This document shows, piece by piece, positions 21,639-33,415 of a DNA stretch of 60,000 bases (position 1 is its first letter; the number at the start of each line of letters is the position of its first letter). The notes beneath the pieces were generated by a model. That model ran no database searches. It saw only the letters and a program-made list of their open reading frames with translations, and was not told the origin of the DNA. Position numbers and translations under genes: made by a program. Origin of the DNA: Lineus longissimus (lineage: Eukaryota > Nemertea > Pilidiophora > Heteronemertea > Lineidae); the NCBI RefSeq assembly GCF_910592395.1, contig NC_088317.1, forward strand, positions 18,896,039-18,956,038. Reading direction: 5' to 3'.

Positions 21639-24600
21639 GCGTTATGAGTCGGCGCTCTGAACACCGCCAGCGGCTTAAACACTCAGCACTTATCTGGCTG
21701 ATGCAATGTCAGGCAATGAATATTTAAGGGCATGTGCATGAAGTGAATGCATTCGTTATAACCCCCGTGACAATGCATATGCATAGCGTAGATACTAAAG
21801 ACCTGCATACTGTATGTTATGATAAGCTCATTAACATGTTAAGAAGTTACGTGGGCTTCACGTTGTCACTTGTCATGATTCACTTGTCACCAACACGACG
21901 TAGTGGTAAAAAGTGACCTCGTGAATCCTATGTAGCCCGCTCCTTTGTAGTGACTTGTTCTTCAAGTCACACATGAAAGGTTAACAGTAACACGGTACAT
22001 GTGAAAACGTGAATTCTATACGATCACGGACTTAGGATATACGGGGTGTTCGTCAAAGTAACATCGCCAATAGCAAATAATGATAAAAATACAATGATTC
22101 GCTGTCATCGGTCACAGCGTTTTCCTTTGACTATATCTTGTAAACCTTGCTGACAGTTCCATTGATCGAGCTGCCAAACACACTCTGTCTCATTTACCTT
22201 GAACTGCAGTCAATCTAACACTAACAGCTGACTGTTTACCATGTACCATAAATCGTGTCCATTTCAAATGACAAATAAAACCAAGACGACTGTGTTCTAA
22301 AAAATCTATGTACATTATGCTATAACGTTATCAACTATAAATGAAGCTAAACTTGTAAATTAAAGTAAATATCAAGGCAAGCACTAAATGGTCCAACCAT
22401 GCTCTCTATGCATCTCTACAATTACCCCTCCGATCACCATTTGCCAATTCAATTTGTTACCCTGTTACCCACCGTATCGTAATCAAATACCAGAGAAATC
22501 TGTCCGGGCATTCTAACTCGACGAACATCGATGTTCATGGCAGCTTGATTGCCGAACAAACCATAGCAATCTTACATATTGGTTCATGATGGCGCTAGTG
22601 GCCCCAGGTCCATCATTCTTGGCCCCTCTGCTTATTGATTCTCTAACACAATTGAGGATGATTGGGTCCTGACGTGATCAGCAAATATCAGTAACACCAA
22701 GAACAATCTTGGTAATAGTGGTGTAAGAATGGTAGTTGTGATCACGGGTGAAAATGGGTCGACGGATCTGGCTTTTTTACTTGATATAATAATTAAAACT
22801 CACCACAACCAAGGTCGCATTTCCCGATTAAAATACGATTCTTAGCTTGTGCATGTACACGTATAAGCTTTTGTTTGATTTGATTTAGGTCATTAGCGAT
22901 ATTGTAAAGAAAGATAAGCTAACTATAGAAAACTCATTTCTCGGTTTGCCATGATTTCGGAGGTAACACTCTGAACTCGCGGACAGAATCGAGTCTCAGT
23001 TGTTGTTCTTTCATCTTTAAGTTCGGCCTGAAGTAGTGGCAGATATCAGTAGAAGACTGACAGTGTTGCCATCCGTCGCTTGGCTGAAACTGAGCGTAAA
23101 CCATTCACCGAGCTTCCATAAACATTTCTCTAGATCTCGCTTGTATTGCTCGACAGGTCAATCCTCTACCACTTCTTATAATTGCCTGGGGCCCATGGAC
23201 CTTAAAAGCTGATTGCAAATTACCTCATGTCCGCCTTTATCTCACACGACAGTGCCATTGGCGGTCGATCAGGCCAGATGGACTATCTATTTCAGCTAGT
23301 GGATGATAATGTTCACTTTGCCGTGTGTATGAGCACTTCAGCGGCCATTTGTGTTAACCTCCATGACCCAGACGATTCCAGGTCGGAGATCGGTAACTGC
23401 TTTGCTTGATCTGACTATTCCGTGCATTTCGTTGCTGTTCACATGTTTGCAGATGTCAAGAATGCTACATAAAGAAAACAAACGTCTATTTCATTGCAAC
23501 ATGTTTTTGTTCCAAGCATACTCACGTCTATATTCCACGAAGCCATTATTTTGCCATTAGAAAGAATACCACACGCAGGTTGTGAATTTCACTGCACGCG
23601 GCCAACTTTACGTTCAGTTCGAGGTCCCTTGGTGGTTATTTGGCTGGACTAATACTCGAAAAGCAATGATGTACGTGACAATACGAGAACAAGTGTGCAG
23701 CACCAGTTCTTGTGTTTTCGATATAATGTCGTTAATAAAAGATCTGAGCCAAATTACCACTTTTAGATTTCTTTAATCTTTGATATGCCTTCTCGGATAA
23801 CGCCGATCCATGGTGCACTTAGAGTGAACACGAACAACACACAATATTTTTTATTAGAGCATTATGAACAACACTTTTAGTAGCTGGTATCCTTTGTATT
23901 TCAAAGCAATCATTAACTTGATTCCCTTCGGCAGTATTGAGATTGCAATTATCAAATGTGATGGGATTCTACATCTCGTCTGCAAGTTGTAATGTGGTGT
24001 GATTTGTTAATAATTGTTCGCCATCGAGGAAACCGCTGGTTGTCGTTCAGAAATGAATACAATTTTGTCTTGAAATACTAGAACAAGGTCTGTTCCGGAA
24101 AATGTAACGGTAGCTGTTTATCATATACATGTATGTTTTCTTATGGAAACGTGTTCATGCATTGGAATGATGATTTGCTTTGAGCTAAAATGGTTGTCCT
24201 TCGTGCCTCGAGGCTGAGTGTGCAGAAGACTGCTGTGTTGACCATAAATGCATGTTATAACTCTATAAAACTGCACAACCCGATAGAAAATGTTTCCCAC
24301 TTAAACATGATCTTAAATTCATGTCAACCCGTGTGAAGATGATTCCCAGACACATATGTGTCATTTCTCAATGTGCAAGAAGGACCATGTCTCATTGGGG
24401 AAGGTTCAGATTTATATGTAGGCAGTCGTCGACATCGTCTACACTGCTGGAAAATAGCTTTCAACCCTTAGCCAGTCACGATGGTCGACCTACTTAACGT
24501 GAGTGCGCTCTCACGATATTACAGAGCTGGTTACACCAAATGACTTCTGACTCGGCTTTTTGACGCCGGATGTAACTCACGGTGGGCTATTCGGAGGCAG

Positions 24601-24839
24601 AGCACGGAGCTGAGAGTCATTGGGATGCGCAGCAATTATTTATTGGGTATGAGACGGATCGTGTTGCTGATTCTGTAACAAGATTCTGTAGTAAGTGATG
24701 ATATGCTACCAGGCTGATACAACTAGCAGGTTATCTGTATCTGTTGAGGTATTATCAAACAACATGCTTAGCATGCTTGGTTTGCTGACCTCAGTATTTC
24801 ACCAGATTAAACCCATTTAAGTTCAAGTCTTTCATAGCA
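21639..24839. other. No supported gene
   Basis: About 3.2 kb with only short frames (for example 23227-23409 and 23582-23776). A weak fold-back fragment lies near 22840-22870 (GATTCTTAGCTTGTGCATGT). No other RNA gene was seen. Confidence 0.45.
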
Positions 24840-24905
24840 TCCTTAGTCAAGAACTTAGCTGAGAGCTGTACAAGAATCTTGTACAAAAATAAACACATAA
24901 ATGTG
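24840..24905. repeat. Fold-back repeat fragment
   Basis: CTTAGTCAAGAACTTAGCTG and TACAAGAATCTTGTACA match the family; the second block is itself a near-perfect palindrome. Confidence 0.4.
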
Positions 24906-25128
24906 TATGAAAGTAAATAACATGTTAACCAGAAATCCCACACAAAAGGACCGTTTATTGGGATTTTCGGCTTGGATTAGAATAGGTTTAACAAAAAGAA
25001 AGGCATATGTCTTTATCAGACCATCCATAAAAATATCTACTGTGTTAAAAATCTTTGATACTGTTGATGCTGTTGTCAATAACCGAGGAGATATGAGATT
25101 CGCAGCACCAGTAGAACTCAGATTCACT

Positions 25129-25201
25129 ACTTTGGAGTTCGAACCAAGAACCTCTTAATCGCTAGCCGAGCGTCCAGGTCACTAGTCCACGCCAGCTCCT
25201 T
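25129..25201 (-). repeat. tRNA-derived SINE-like head
   Basis: The minus strand reads GGAGCTGGCGTGGACTAGTG, then CGGCTAGCGATTAAGAGG and GGTTCGAACTCC, a good B box about 50 nt downstream of an A-box-like start. The T-stem pairs only partly, so it is a tRNA relic or SINE head rather than a gene. Confidence 0.4.
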
Positions 25202-25390
25202 GAACGTTTGCACTGTAGTTCTTAGCTCCATTAGATGTACAGTTCGGTGTCGGGCCTGTATTAGCAGATGCTAATTGATTTCAAATATTTCCATCTAATA
25301 TGCATGTAACTTCCACATCATATTGGACGGCAAATCTGAATTCACAATCTCGTCAACGAAAATTATAATCGACCCTTTAGGGTTACGTTA

Positions 25391-26422
25391 TCAGGTTGAT
25401 TTAAACAGTTTTAGATACCTAAATACTCTCATTGTCTTGCTTTTGTCTAATTTTGAGAAAAAGAAACAGGGCTGAATCAAATCACCATTCCTCAGTATTA
25501 GGATATTTCTTTCATTAGGATTCTGATCTCTGTCTCTTTGGACATGAGCTCTTAATGTAACCTTCATATCCTCGGAGACCCGCGGCTCCTTATTCAAAGG
25601 GTTCACTGGAATACATGGAAATGTAAGCATCTGAATTGAAATCAAGTAGTGATAAGAATTAAAGAAAAATAACAGAAGTTTAGATTGTCTTGGATAATAT
25701 TCCCTTTGTTCATATTTAGATCTGGCTGGTACGCGGCAGTCTGTCCTCTGGTAAGTCAGGGAACCTTTTGATTTCGGGAAGAGGTGGACGATATATATGT
25801 TGGTTTGTCGAGAATGGGCTGTGTCAAAAGCGAAAATGTTTCCGTCCATTGTGTTGAACGGTATGAAAGATTCATCCCAGATCATGTTGGTTGAGAGCAC
25901 ACCATGCCCAGAATGCCAAGTTATATTAAACAAACCGATAATGTAGTGTCTTGTTTTCTCATCATAACAGCTTACTATGATATCGTTTTCAAAAATAACT
26001 GGTAGGTTGTGTTTTGTATTTTCTCCTTTTGAGCATGGGGAGCTATGTGGGATAACTATATCATTTAAATGACCAGTCACTATGGAAAAGACCTTATATA
26101 ATATCTTTTCATAATATCGCCTTCCATTAACAATGATAAGTATCAGCTTCATGTCGTATAATCGAGAAAAGTAGGCATCAAATTTGACAGACGACATGGA
26201 CCGGTTAAGCACTAAAACATAGCTATCAACTTGGTGCTGGTAAACGAGGATTGTCCTTATAATAATTGAAAATTTCCGGCGAAATTTATGAATGAATGCA
26301 ATAGAAGTAGAGGCAACGTCGTAGAGGTAGACAAGGTCCTCACCTTCATTTAACTCAATAGAAATAGTTGGTTTGAACACCATTTTACCGCGATATTTGT
26401 ACCTCAATTGGCGAGCTACTTG
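25391..26422 (-). CDS. Large 3' exon of an unrecognised protein, probably joined to the PAN-like exon
   Basis: An uninterrupted minus-strand frame of about 344 codons ends at a stop at 25391. It starts after a splice acceptor CTGCAG (26423-26424 is the AG); the frame is also open 5 codons upstream to an ATG at 26437. Phase 0 at this acceptor matches phase 0 at the donor of the exon at 26949-27263. The protein is rich in short beta-like segments (VIFENDIIVSCYD, NIFAFDTAH, TNIYIVHLF) and has NRS and NIT glycosylation sequons. It has no transmembrane helix and no motif I recognise. Its length in an AT-rich region with frequent stops makes chance unlikely. It may be a lineage-specific secreted protein, but its function is unknown. 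If unspliced, 26437 would be the start. Confidence 0.6.
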   Translation of the reverse strand, partial: QVARQLRYKYRGKMVFKPTISIELNEGEDLVYLYDVASTSIAFIHKFRRKFSIIIRTILVYQHQVDSYVLVLNRSMSSVKFDAYFSRLYDMKLILIIVNGRRYYEKILYKVFSIVTGHLNDIVIPHSSPCSKGENTKHNLPVIFENDIIVSCYDEKTRHYIIGLFNITWHSGHGVLSTNMIWDESFIPFNTMDGNIFAFDTAHSRQTNIYIVHLFPKSKGSLTYQRTDCRVPARSKYEQREYYPRQSKLLLFFFNSYHYLISIQMLTFPCIPVNPLNKEPRVSEDMKVTLRAHVQRDRDQNPNERNILILRNGDLIQPCFFFSKLDKSKTMRVFRYLKLFKST

Positions 26423-26948
26423 CTGCAGCATAAACATGGTAAATGGTTATACGATTCAGTCAATAACGCTTATCGAGGATGTCATCATTATTATCAAGCA
26501 GTTTTAGGATTCCTCAAAAAAGGCACGATTAGGACAGCGTATGACATTATTTGATGTATACTAAAGTAATTGATTTATATGGCAACATCAATAAACTTCC
26601 TTTTCCACAATTCTTCAATTGACGACGCTAGTGCATTAAGGTGGCCAAGTGCTATTTCGTTCCATTTTGAGAGGAAGGTAAGGACATTGAGGCTCATGTT
26701 CACTGCATTAGGACAGAACAGTTTAATGATTACATTGGCTTGCCATGTAGGCATACAGTTTTCAGAGAAGAAGGTTACTGAGTTGTCAAATATGTATGTT
26801 ACTAACTCTATTTTCACCAAAAAGGCACATGACCATCTTTTGTATTGCATGGCATCTACATCGAACATCTTCGGTTCGTCTTCTGACTTGTTACAATGCA
26901 TAGGTTTGTAACTCCCACAGACAAATTTTAAGATGCCACCAACTTCAC
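26423..26948 (-). other. Predicted intron of the PAN-like gene
   Basis: Begins GTGAAG and ends CTGCAG on the minus strand, joining two phase-0 exons. It contains open frames on both strands (26575-26901 minus, 26570-26911 plus) that overlap each other and resemble nothing known. The minus frame could be an alternative exon. Confidence 0.4.
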
Positions 26949-27263
26949 CTTTGACTGAAACATTCGGTAACCTTTCTCCAGCAAAACATCCTCCTTTTCA
27001 AGGCATGTTCCCGTTTTGTTACTCATTTGACACATAGTTACTACGTCATCTATGAAGACAGCGAAAGTAGCACAGTTGAACGCACAGAAACATGCTAATG
27101 CACATTCAAAGTCTGAGCGCGAATGGGCACGTTTCTGCACGGGCTCATGAATAAATGCTCTGTCACTGATGATATGTTTGAAATGTATAAATCTGACTTG
27201 CTCCATTTCTATTTCTTCATCTACACGATTACAAAAATTACAAAAATCCTTATCACCATGCAT
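26949..27263 (-). CDS. PAN/apple-like domain exon (partial gene)
   Basis: A minus-strand frame with the cysteine layout of PAN/apple domains, which bind proteins or sugars outside the cell: SDFECALACFCAFNC followed by ATFAVF, a central VVTMCQM and an end GYRMFQSK. The exon ends AAG|GTGAAG at 26949, phase 0. The true 5' boundary may be an acceptor (GTGTAG) near 27223 rather than the ATG at 27263, because no signal peptide is encoded here and one would be expected on an upstream exon. Reading on without splicing adds six residues before a stop. The domain call rests on motif spacing only. Confidence 0.45.
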
Positions 27264-28650
27264 TTATAGGTTTTCCCCATTTTACACCACAGCAGACCAG
27301 TGCTGAAATCCATACTCAGTACCACACCAAGTCACCTCAGAGCCTACTCATGATCCTTATAGGTTCCTCAGGATGCCTGGCACCTATACTAGTTCATGCA
27401 GTTTTGTATGTGGGGGTCTTAGTTTTGTAGGTCTTAGGTCTTAGTTTTGTAGACACCCACCTTGGTCCTTAGAGATCTCATCCAGAATCGCACAACAATT
27501 TCAAAGTGATTGTACATTAGAATCATTAAGGATTGCCTTACTAAATATGGGACTCACTCTACTCTGCGCCGTGAATATAGCTTATTCACATAGAAAGACG
27601 ATCACCCAAAACAATGGATAGACGACAGCCTGAGTTAGAATCCATTCTCCTCTGTTAACTTAGAATCTTATAGAGATATTGACCGGGAAAAGTCGCGTTG
27701 AACTCGCTTGTTCTTTACAATGATAATCTATCGCATGCAATGGCAGTCGTTATCATCCGTCTGGCATGTACCTTGCTTATACCAGAGAAGTACTGCTTGC
27801 TCTGTGAAAGCTTCTGCTCTTTTTCGTATAATCAATTGCTCAATATCGCTACACTCAGTATTTTATTTCTAAACACCATTTGGCATGTTTAGTGATTATC
27901 AATGAAGTTAAAATGAAACGTCGATATGTTCTGGTGAAATTCAATGAAATCATTTGAATTTGGCAAAAACTTATGACTGATTACGGCCAGTACTGAATAG
28001 AATGATAGTACGCGTATATCAAAATCATCAATTTTCAGTTGGTAAAGAAATGTGTTACAGGGTGCTTTCGTATCGAATGGTGAAGATTGAGTACAGTTCT
28101 AGTAGTAAAGATTCCCCTTGTGTCTCAATGACAGGTTACTAAAGGCACGATACAGTTAAACATAGTGCATATCCACTGGCCGTAGTGACGGTAGGTCACA
28201 GTAGTCTTGTTCATTTGCTGTAGTTCATATATTTCCAATATAGAACACGTTGATATCTCTTCAGACTTTTATCAGTCACAATGCTAAGCCTATCGTTCCA
28301 AATTGAATACAGGGTATACATACTATTTGGAAAAACTCACAAAGAGGCAAATGATCTTTATTTTGGTATTCTCTGGTAAATCATCGGTAAGCTGACCTTG
28401 ACCTTCTTTATCCCTGTATCTCGCTGAACAACTTTAACCATGTCGTTCATACCTCAACATATTCATCGCAATTAGAGAATGCTTATCCTCTACTTGTAGT
28501 ACCACAGGATCCATGTCATATGTTGTTACTTTTCCTTGAAACCACATCCTAGCTCTAACTCACGGATCGTGTAAGAATGCATATGAAACTGCGTGCACAA
28601 CCCTAGCACTAATTCCTCTTGATGAGTAGCTTTCCTGATTCGTGCTTAGT
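27264..28650. other. No supported gene
   Basis: Upstream side of the minus-strand gene. I could not find a convincing signal-peptide exon. A short direct repeat of GTCTTAGTTTTGTAG occurs at about 27417-27462. Confidence 0.4.
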
Positions 28651-29165
28651 GACTTCCCGCGGATGGAAACACTTTGATTAGTCTGTAAATCGCGGGCGAC
28701 CTCACATTATCTCGTTAGACAGGCTGATCATGGTTCCGTTCTGATGATCGTTTGACGAGATGGAACGCTGTGAACTGGCAAAATGTGGCAAACACTGCCG
28801 GATGAAAAACGGGTTGATTAGTCCGTGCAACACTGTCAGGTTTTAACTTAAAACAATGCATCGTTTGGATAATCACCCATACCTCACTACTGTCCCTTCG
28901 TTCTGACAACAACTACTGAACAATCTCTGACTGTCATATCACAACAACTTAAGTACTCAGTGCCTCTAAATGGATGACTTCCCAGTGTACAGTAGCTTCC
29001 TGTCGGTACAAAACACGTTGATTAGTCTGTATATGACTGGCGACACCACATTATCTCATTAGGCCGGCTGATCAGGGTTCGTTCTGATGATTACTTGTTG
29101 ACAATGAAAGCGGTGTACTAATGTAAGTAAATCTGAGCGCTGGCAGATATTTGTGACCCTGTCTG
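28651..29165. repeat. Diverged direct duplication, about 325-bp spacing
   Basis: Segments at about 28651-28815 and 28977-29165 share TTGATTAGTCTGTA, GGCGAC(C/A)(T/C)CACATTATCTC, TTAG(A/G)C(A/C)GGCTGATCA and GTTCTGATGAT, then CTGGCA...TGT(G/-)GC and CTG(C/T)C(G/T)GATG in order. No coding potential. Confidence 0.6.
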
Positions 29166-29594
29166 ATGGTATTGCAAGTTTTGTGGTGACGAAAAAGATC
29201 ATAATGACCACACCTCCGATCCATAGTGTACGTTAGTCACTTACTGTGAAGAAAGAAGACTTCTTGTTGTCATTTACCAATGAGCGCGGGTGTACATATG
29301 CGCAGCTGTTGGATGAAACAGAAATGACATTTCTTCTCACAACTCCTTCTGCATCACTTGATACAGCTTCGGCAATGTTTTTCCCTTATACTTATTACCT
29401 TTGAGCAATGTCCATAACTCAGTACACCTGCGACAGGAATCGTTTTGGCTTCCAGCTTTCATCATGCTCAGGACGAGATTTGCACGAAACAGTCGATGTG
29501 CTTCAAATAGATACTTATTGACGTTTTTATATTTCGACTTTTTATCCCAGTTTGTAAAATAACATGTTGAATAAAAACAGCTTTCTTAAAAATT

Positions 29595-29862
29595 CCTTGT
29601 TAAGATCTTAATCACTTTCTTTTATATGTTCATGTACAATCTTTACAAGATACCTGTAAGATTCTTAGCTGAGAATCATAATCTTTACAAGATACCTGTA
29701 AGATTCTTAGCTGAGAATCATAATCTTTACAAGATACCTGTAAGATTCTTAGCTGAGAATCATACAAAAATACAGTGAAAGATGTTCATGACTATGTTAT
29801 ACAAAACCGAATAAAATCTCAACTAGGAATCTTAGAGGAATACTGTAGGGATTTTCGAACTA
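29595..29862. repeat. Fold-back repeat with an internal 42-bp triplication
   Basis: Three identical adjacent 42-bp units occupy 29638-29763, each containing CTTTACAAGATACCTGTAAG followed by the near-palindrome GATTCTTAGCTGAGAATC. The flanks (AGATCTTAATCAC on the left, AAAATCTCAACTAGGAATCT on the right) are those of the fold-back family, so the left arm has been tandemly multiplied. A pogo-like element is inserted at its right end. Confidence 0.8.
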
Positions 29863-30353
29863 CAGTGGTACCTCGGTCGGCGACCACCCCATTCTGACGA
29901 CCAAGAATCGCCGGTCCCGAATGGTTTCCTCTCTAATTACCATTTCAAGGCCTCCGGTAACACGACCACCCCGGTACCTAGCCCACGACCACTGGATTGG
30001 GCGGTCCCAATGACAAAATTCACCCCTCTAACCCGACCAAAGGGCCTAATTGCCGTGAAAAGACTAATGCTGCCATGATTTCTGATAAGAATTGACTGCG
30101 GCAAATTGATCATGCAACAGATGAAAAAAAAATTAAAGTCAAATATTTTTTTCTGCTCAAAATGATGAAAAATCATCAGCCCCCCCCCCCACAAAAAATT
30201 TTTGCTTTGAAAATATTTCAGAATTTTGAACTTAAGAAAAAGTTTAACAATTTTGCGGGAAAACGGATTTTCAAATTCACTAACGCGACCACCCCGGTAA
30301 CGCGACCATTCCACCTCGGTCCCATGAGTGGTCGTGTTACCGGGGTTCCACTC
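29863..30353 (-). mobile_element. Pogo-like MITE, complete copy
   Basis: Terminal inverted repeats start CAGTGGTACCTCGG on the left and GAGTGGAACCCCGG (reverse complement of the right end). The target dinucleotide TA flanks it at 29861-29862 and 30354-30355. The 491-bp interior has subterminal GGTAACACGACCAC motifs, a poly-C run at about 30181-30190, and no transposase. Termini and TA duplication match pogo/Tigger Tc1-mariner elements. Confidence 0.8.
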
Positions 30354-33269
30354 TATCCTGTCACAGCCAGATTCCAGAATGTTCGCTTTGTCGTCAATTA
30401 CAGCTGACCCATCGCTCCTGCCTTCGGCAACATTCCATCGATGTTATTGATTTTTCCAAATCATGTTCCCCTCGCAATTAGGTGTTACAAATCTAATGTT
30501 CACCTCCAGATGTAATCACGAACTAACTGAGACTGACAGCAAATCACTTTGAGAGGATTTACGTCCGGAGGCAATTTGAGACTCATCTTACCAAAATGTT
30601 ATAACTGCAAATTCTTTTTTTACAAGAATTACCAATAACTGAAAGACGATGAGTTATTCTTCACTCGGCTTGGAAATAAATGTACTTAAGTTCGATAATG
30701 CATTTCATTACCACTTTTTCAAGAAACTGAGATATACATTACTTGAGCTGATGCTGCTGATCGACTACAGTGAAGAGGCACGAGTAGGCAAAACGAAAAC
30801 CATTGTTTATGCGCGAACCAAATTAGTTAGATTTTAAAAAGTAATTTGTCGTTCAGTTACAACGAATATCCTGTGAACATAAGCAAAGCTCTATCGAAAC
30901 CCCAAGTGTGGTATCAACTGTAAAATGTTATGTTTGTGTGGAATGAATGACCCTACATTCATCGCTTTTCATCAACGAGTCCTGAATTATTAATACTAAT
31001 GGTGTAGATCCATGTGATACTGTTACTGATAGGTGATTTAGCGTCCCTAGACACATCATCCATTACGTGAGATTGTCCTGTGGTAGCGAGGTTCTCCTTG
31101 TAATCAGAATACAAAGTACTTGTAAGTGACACTTCAGCATTTAAGGTAATAACGTGACACGTGATACATCAACTTCTCATTTGCTCCTACCATCCATGTC
31201 ATTGGCTGGATAAGAACTAGTCAGTGCTTAACCATTTCTTTCCCTACTGAAGGCCTATGGTGGGTATTTGTTTTTCATCAACGGATTTTACTACTTGTCG
31301 AAGAAACTAATATTGTTCAAGATCACAATTCAAACCGTGAGACCAAAAGGTTTAACTACCAAAATTGACGAATTCTATCGATTAGTTCAGCAGTAAGTGT
31401 AAATTGCTGATGAGATGTACGTTCACCAAACTGTTTCGACGGAACAGTTGGGAGAACGAATTCACCAGTATCCCCCAACAAAAGATTCTCATCCTGTATA
31501 GAGTTTCACATTTCCAAATTCATAGCCTATCATTTTCGGGTTTGAATAATAGATACACGTTCTTTGGATTTATGATACGATACCAGGATACGAATCCCTT
31601 GACATGTAATAAAAGCCAGATTAGCTGGTATCGGCGAGGAATTTTTGAGAGATTTATTGTATGAACACCAAGCACGTTAGTTCATCAAATATTGGATATG
31701 TCGGTTACAGGAGACAATAGAGTTGTAAGGCTCCATTTCGAGGAATGACATTGAAAGAAGAGTAGAATGGAAGATGTGCCTTTCAGCCCACATTTATCAG
31801 ACCCACAAAACGTGCAATCACTTCACCACATCACTATAGAATACTTCTATCTGGTGATGGAAGAATCAATGCAACTAAATCGTGTTTAATGAGGCCGAGT
31901 TTTGTCTTTCAATTTCCAGCTGTCAGTTGGGGAACTCTGAAATGACCAGCCAAAATGTAATTGGCAGAACTAACTTTAAATGAAGACAGTTTCTCGAAAG
32001 GATGTTGTCTCGCTACTGCCGTCACCACCCACGATAAACCCATCAGTAGCACCCATCTCTGTACCTCTCACAGCCAATGAATGATCATTGCTCATCTCTA
32101 ATGGCACCGAGGTTCGTGATCTGCCTACGAATAGCTCACTGTGACTTACATCTGGCGTAAAAATGCAGAAGTCATTTTGAATCATCAGTTCTGTAATATC
32201 TTGAGAGCTCATTTCCGTTAGGTGGATTTTTCAATAAGTCAGACTTCAAGAGATGTTAATAGAAGTAGATTTATGTCACTAAATTGTGAACATCAAAGCT
32301 ATTACTAACATGTAATTGCATTCTTGCTTATTCTAAATAAAGCAGATTTTATCATTTTTGATAGAGAAACTTCGAAAGACCTCTGTAAACTTCGATTAGA
32401 ACGAACCATGATTTTCGTCAGGTATGCTTCTGTTTGTAAGTGCGTTCAACTAAACTCATGATGAGATGTGTAAATCTTTAACGACACTCAACAAGAACAC
32501 ACAGACATGATGACAAATCCCATCACATTTGTAAATTGCAATCATGGTATCGCCGAAGGGGGCGAATTTGATGATAAGAGTCGAAATACAAAGGAATGTG
32601 AATCAATATCCGTAATTGTTAAAGTCGTCGTTGTTTCAATTTGTTGTTGATTTAATGCTAATAAAAAAGAAATTGACATTTGTATCAACCTTTTTGTCAT
32701 TACTTTCCTTTTTACCATGTTCGTTTGTTTAAGATCTGGAAGTCGAAATTAATTCGAGATGATATTTTGCAATGTATGTGAATAATGAATATAGATTTCA
32801 ACAATCCTAGTGCAGGTGGACCATAGTCTCACACTACGCACCAGTTTTCATCGTGCCCATGTTCGAATTGCTTCACTTCGGCCAGGAAATCAGTCGAGAA
32901 AGTTATCGGGAAGTCTGCGTGTGATCTTCAAGTCTACATTGTCTGGAAAGAACCCAGTAGTTAAACAGAGCGCACGTCGTGGATTATAGAATATTGATGC
33001 AAGTCAACTAGATGAGTCTTTGTATCTGACAGCATTACAATTCCCATCACGTTTGCTGATTCCGATCTCAATCTTGACAAATGAAATAGATTGGTAACTT
33101 ACAGTTGAAATTGAAAAGAATATCCAATTTTTCAAGTTTTATTGGGAGAATTTATAGATGTTCGCTTCTTCTTTCAGCTGAGCTCTTCAGATAATGACAA
33201 CAACTCAAGATGTGTTCGTCACTTGGGAGCCACTTGAAGCTTTCCCACGTTGAAAACATCGATGCGATT
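30354..33269. other. No supported gene
   Basis: About 2.9 kb of AT-rich sequence. Frames at 30649-30837, 31404-31664 and 31976-32212 have no family signature. Confidence 0.45.
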
Positions 33270-33415
33270 CTTATAAAATTATTTGATAGTTAAGATTTTA
33301 TTAAGTTTCGTAGACATGTACTTGTGCAAAATCTTAAAGATTATTGCAAGATTATTAATCAAGATCGTAAAAAGGAATCTTACAGGAGTTTTGCAAATGT
33401 ATTACATGTAACTTT
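33270..33415. repeat. Fold-back interspersed repeat, degraded copy
   Basis: TAGTTAAGATTTTATTAAG, GACATGTACTTGTGCAAAAT, AATCAAGATCGTAAAAAGGA and ATCTTACAGGAGTTTT follow the family order. Confidence 0.5.

Noticed and set aside
25129-25201. Functional tRNA gene on the minus strand
   Set aside because: T-stem has mismatches and no acceptor pairing was found.
26575-26901. 108-codon minus-strand frame between the two PAN-like gene exons
   Set aside because: Overlaps a similar-length plus-strand frame, lacks good splice sites, and lies in the predicted intron. Kept only as a possible alternative exon.
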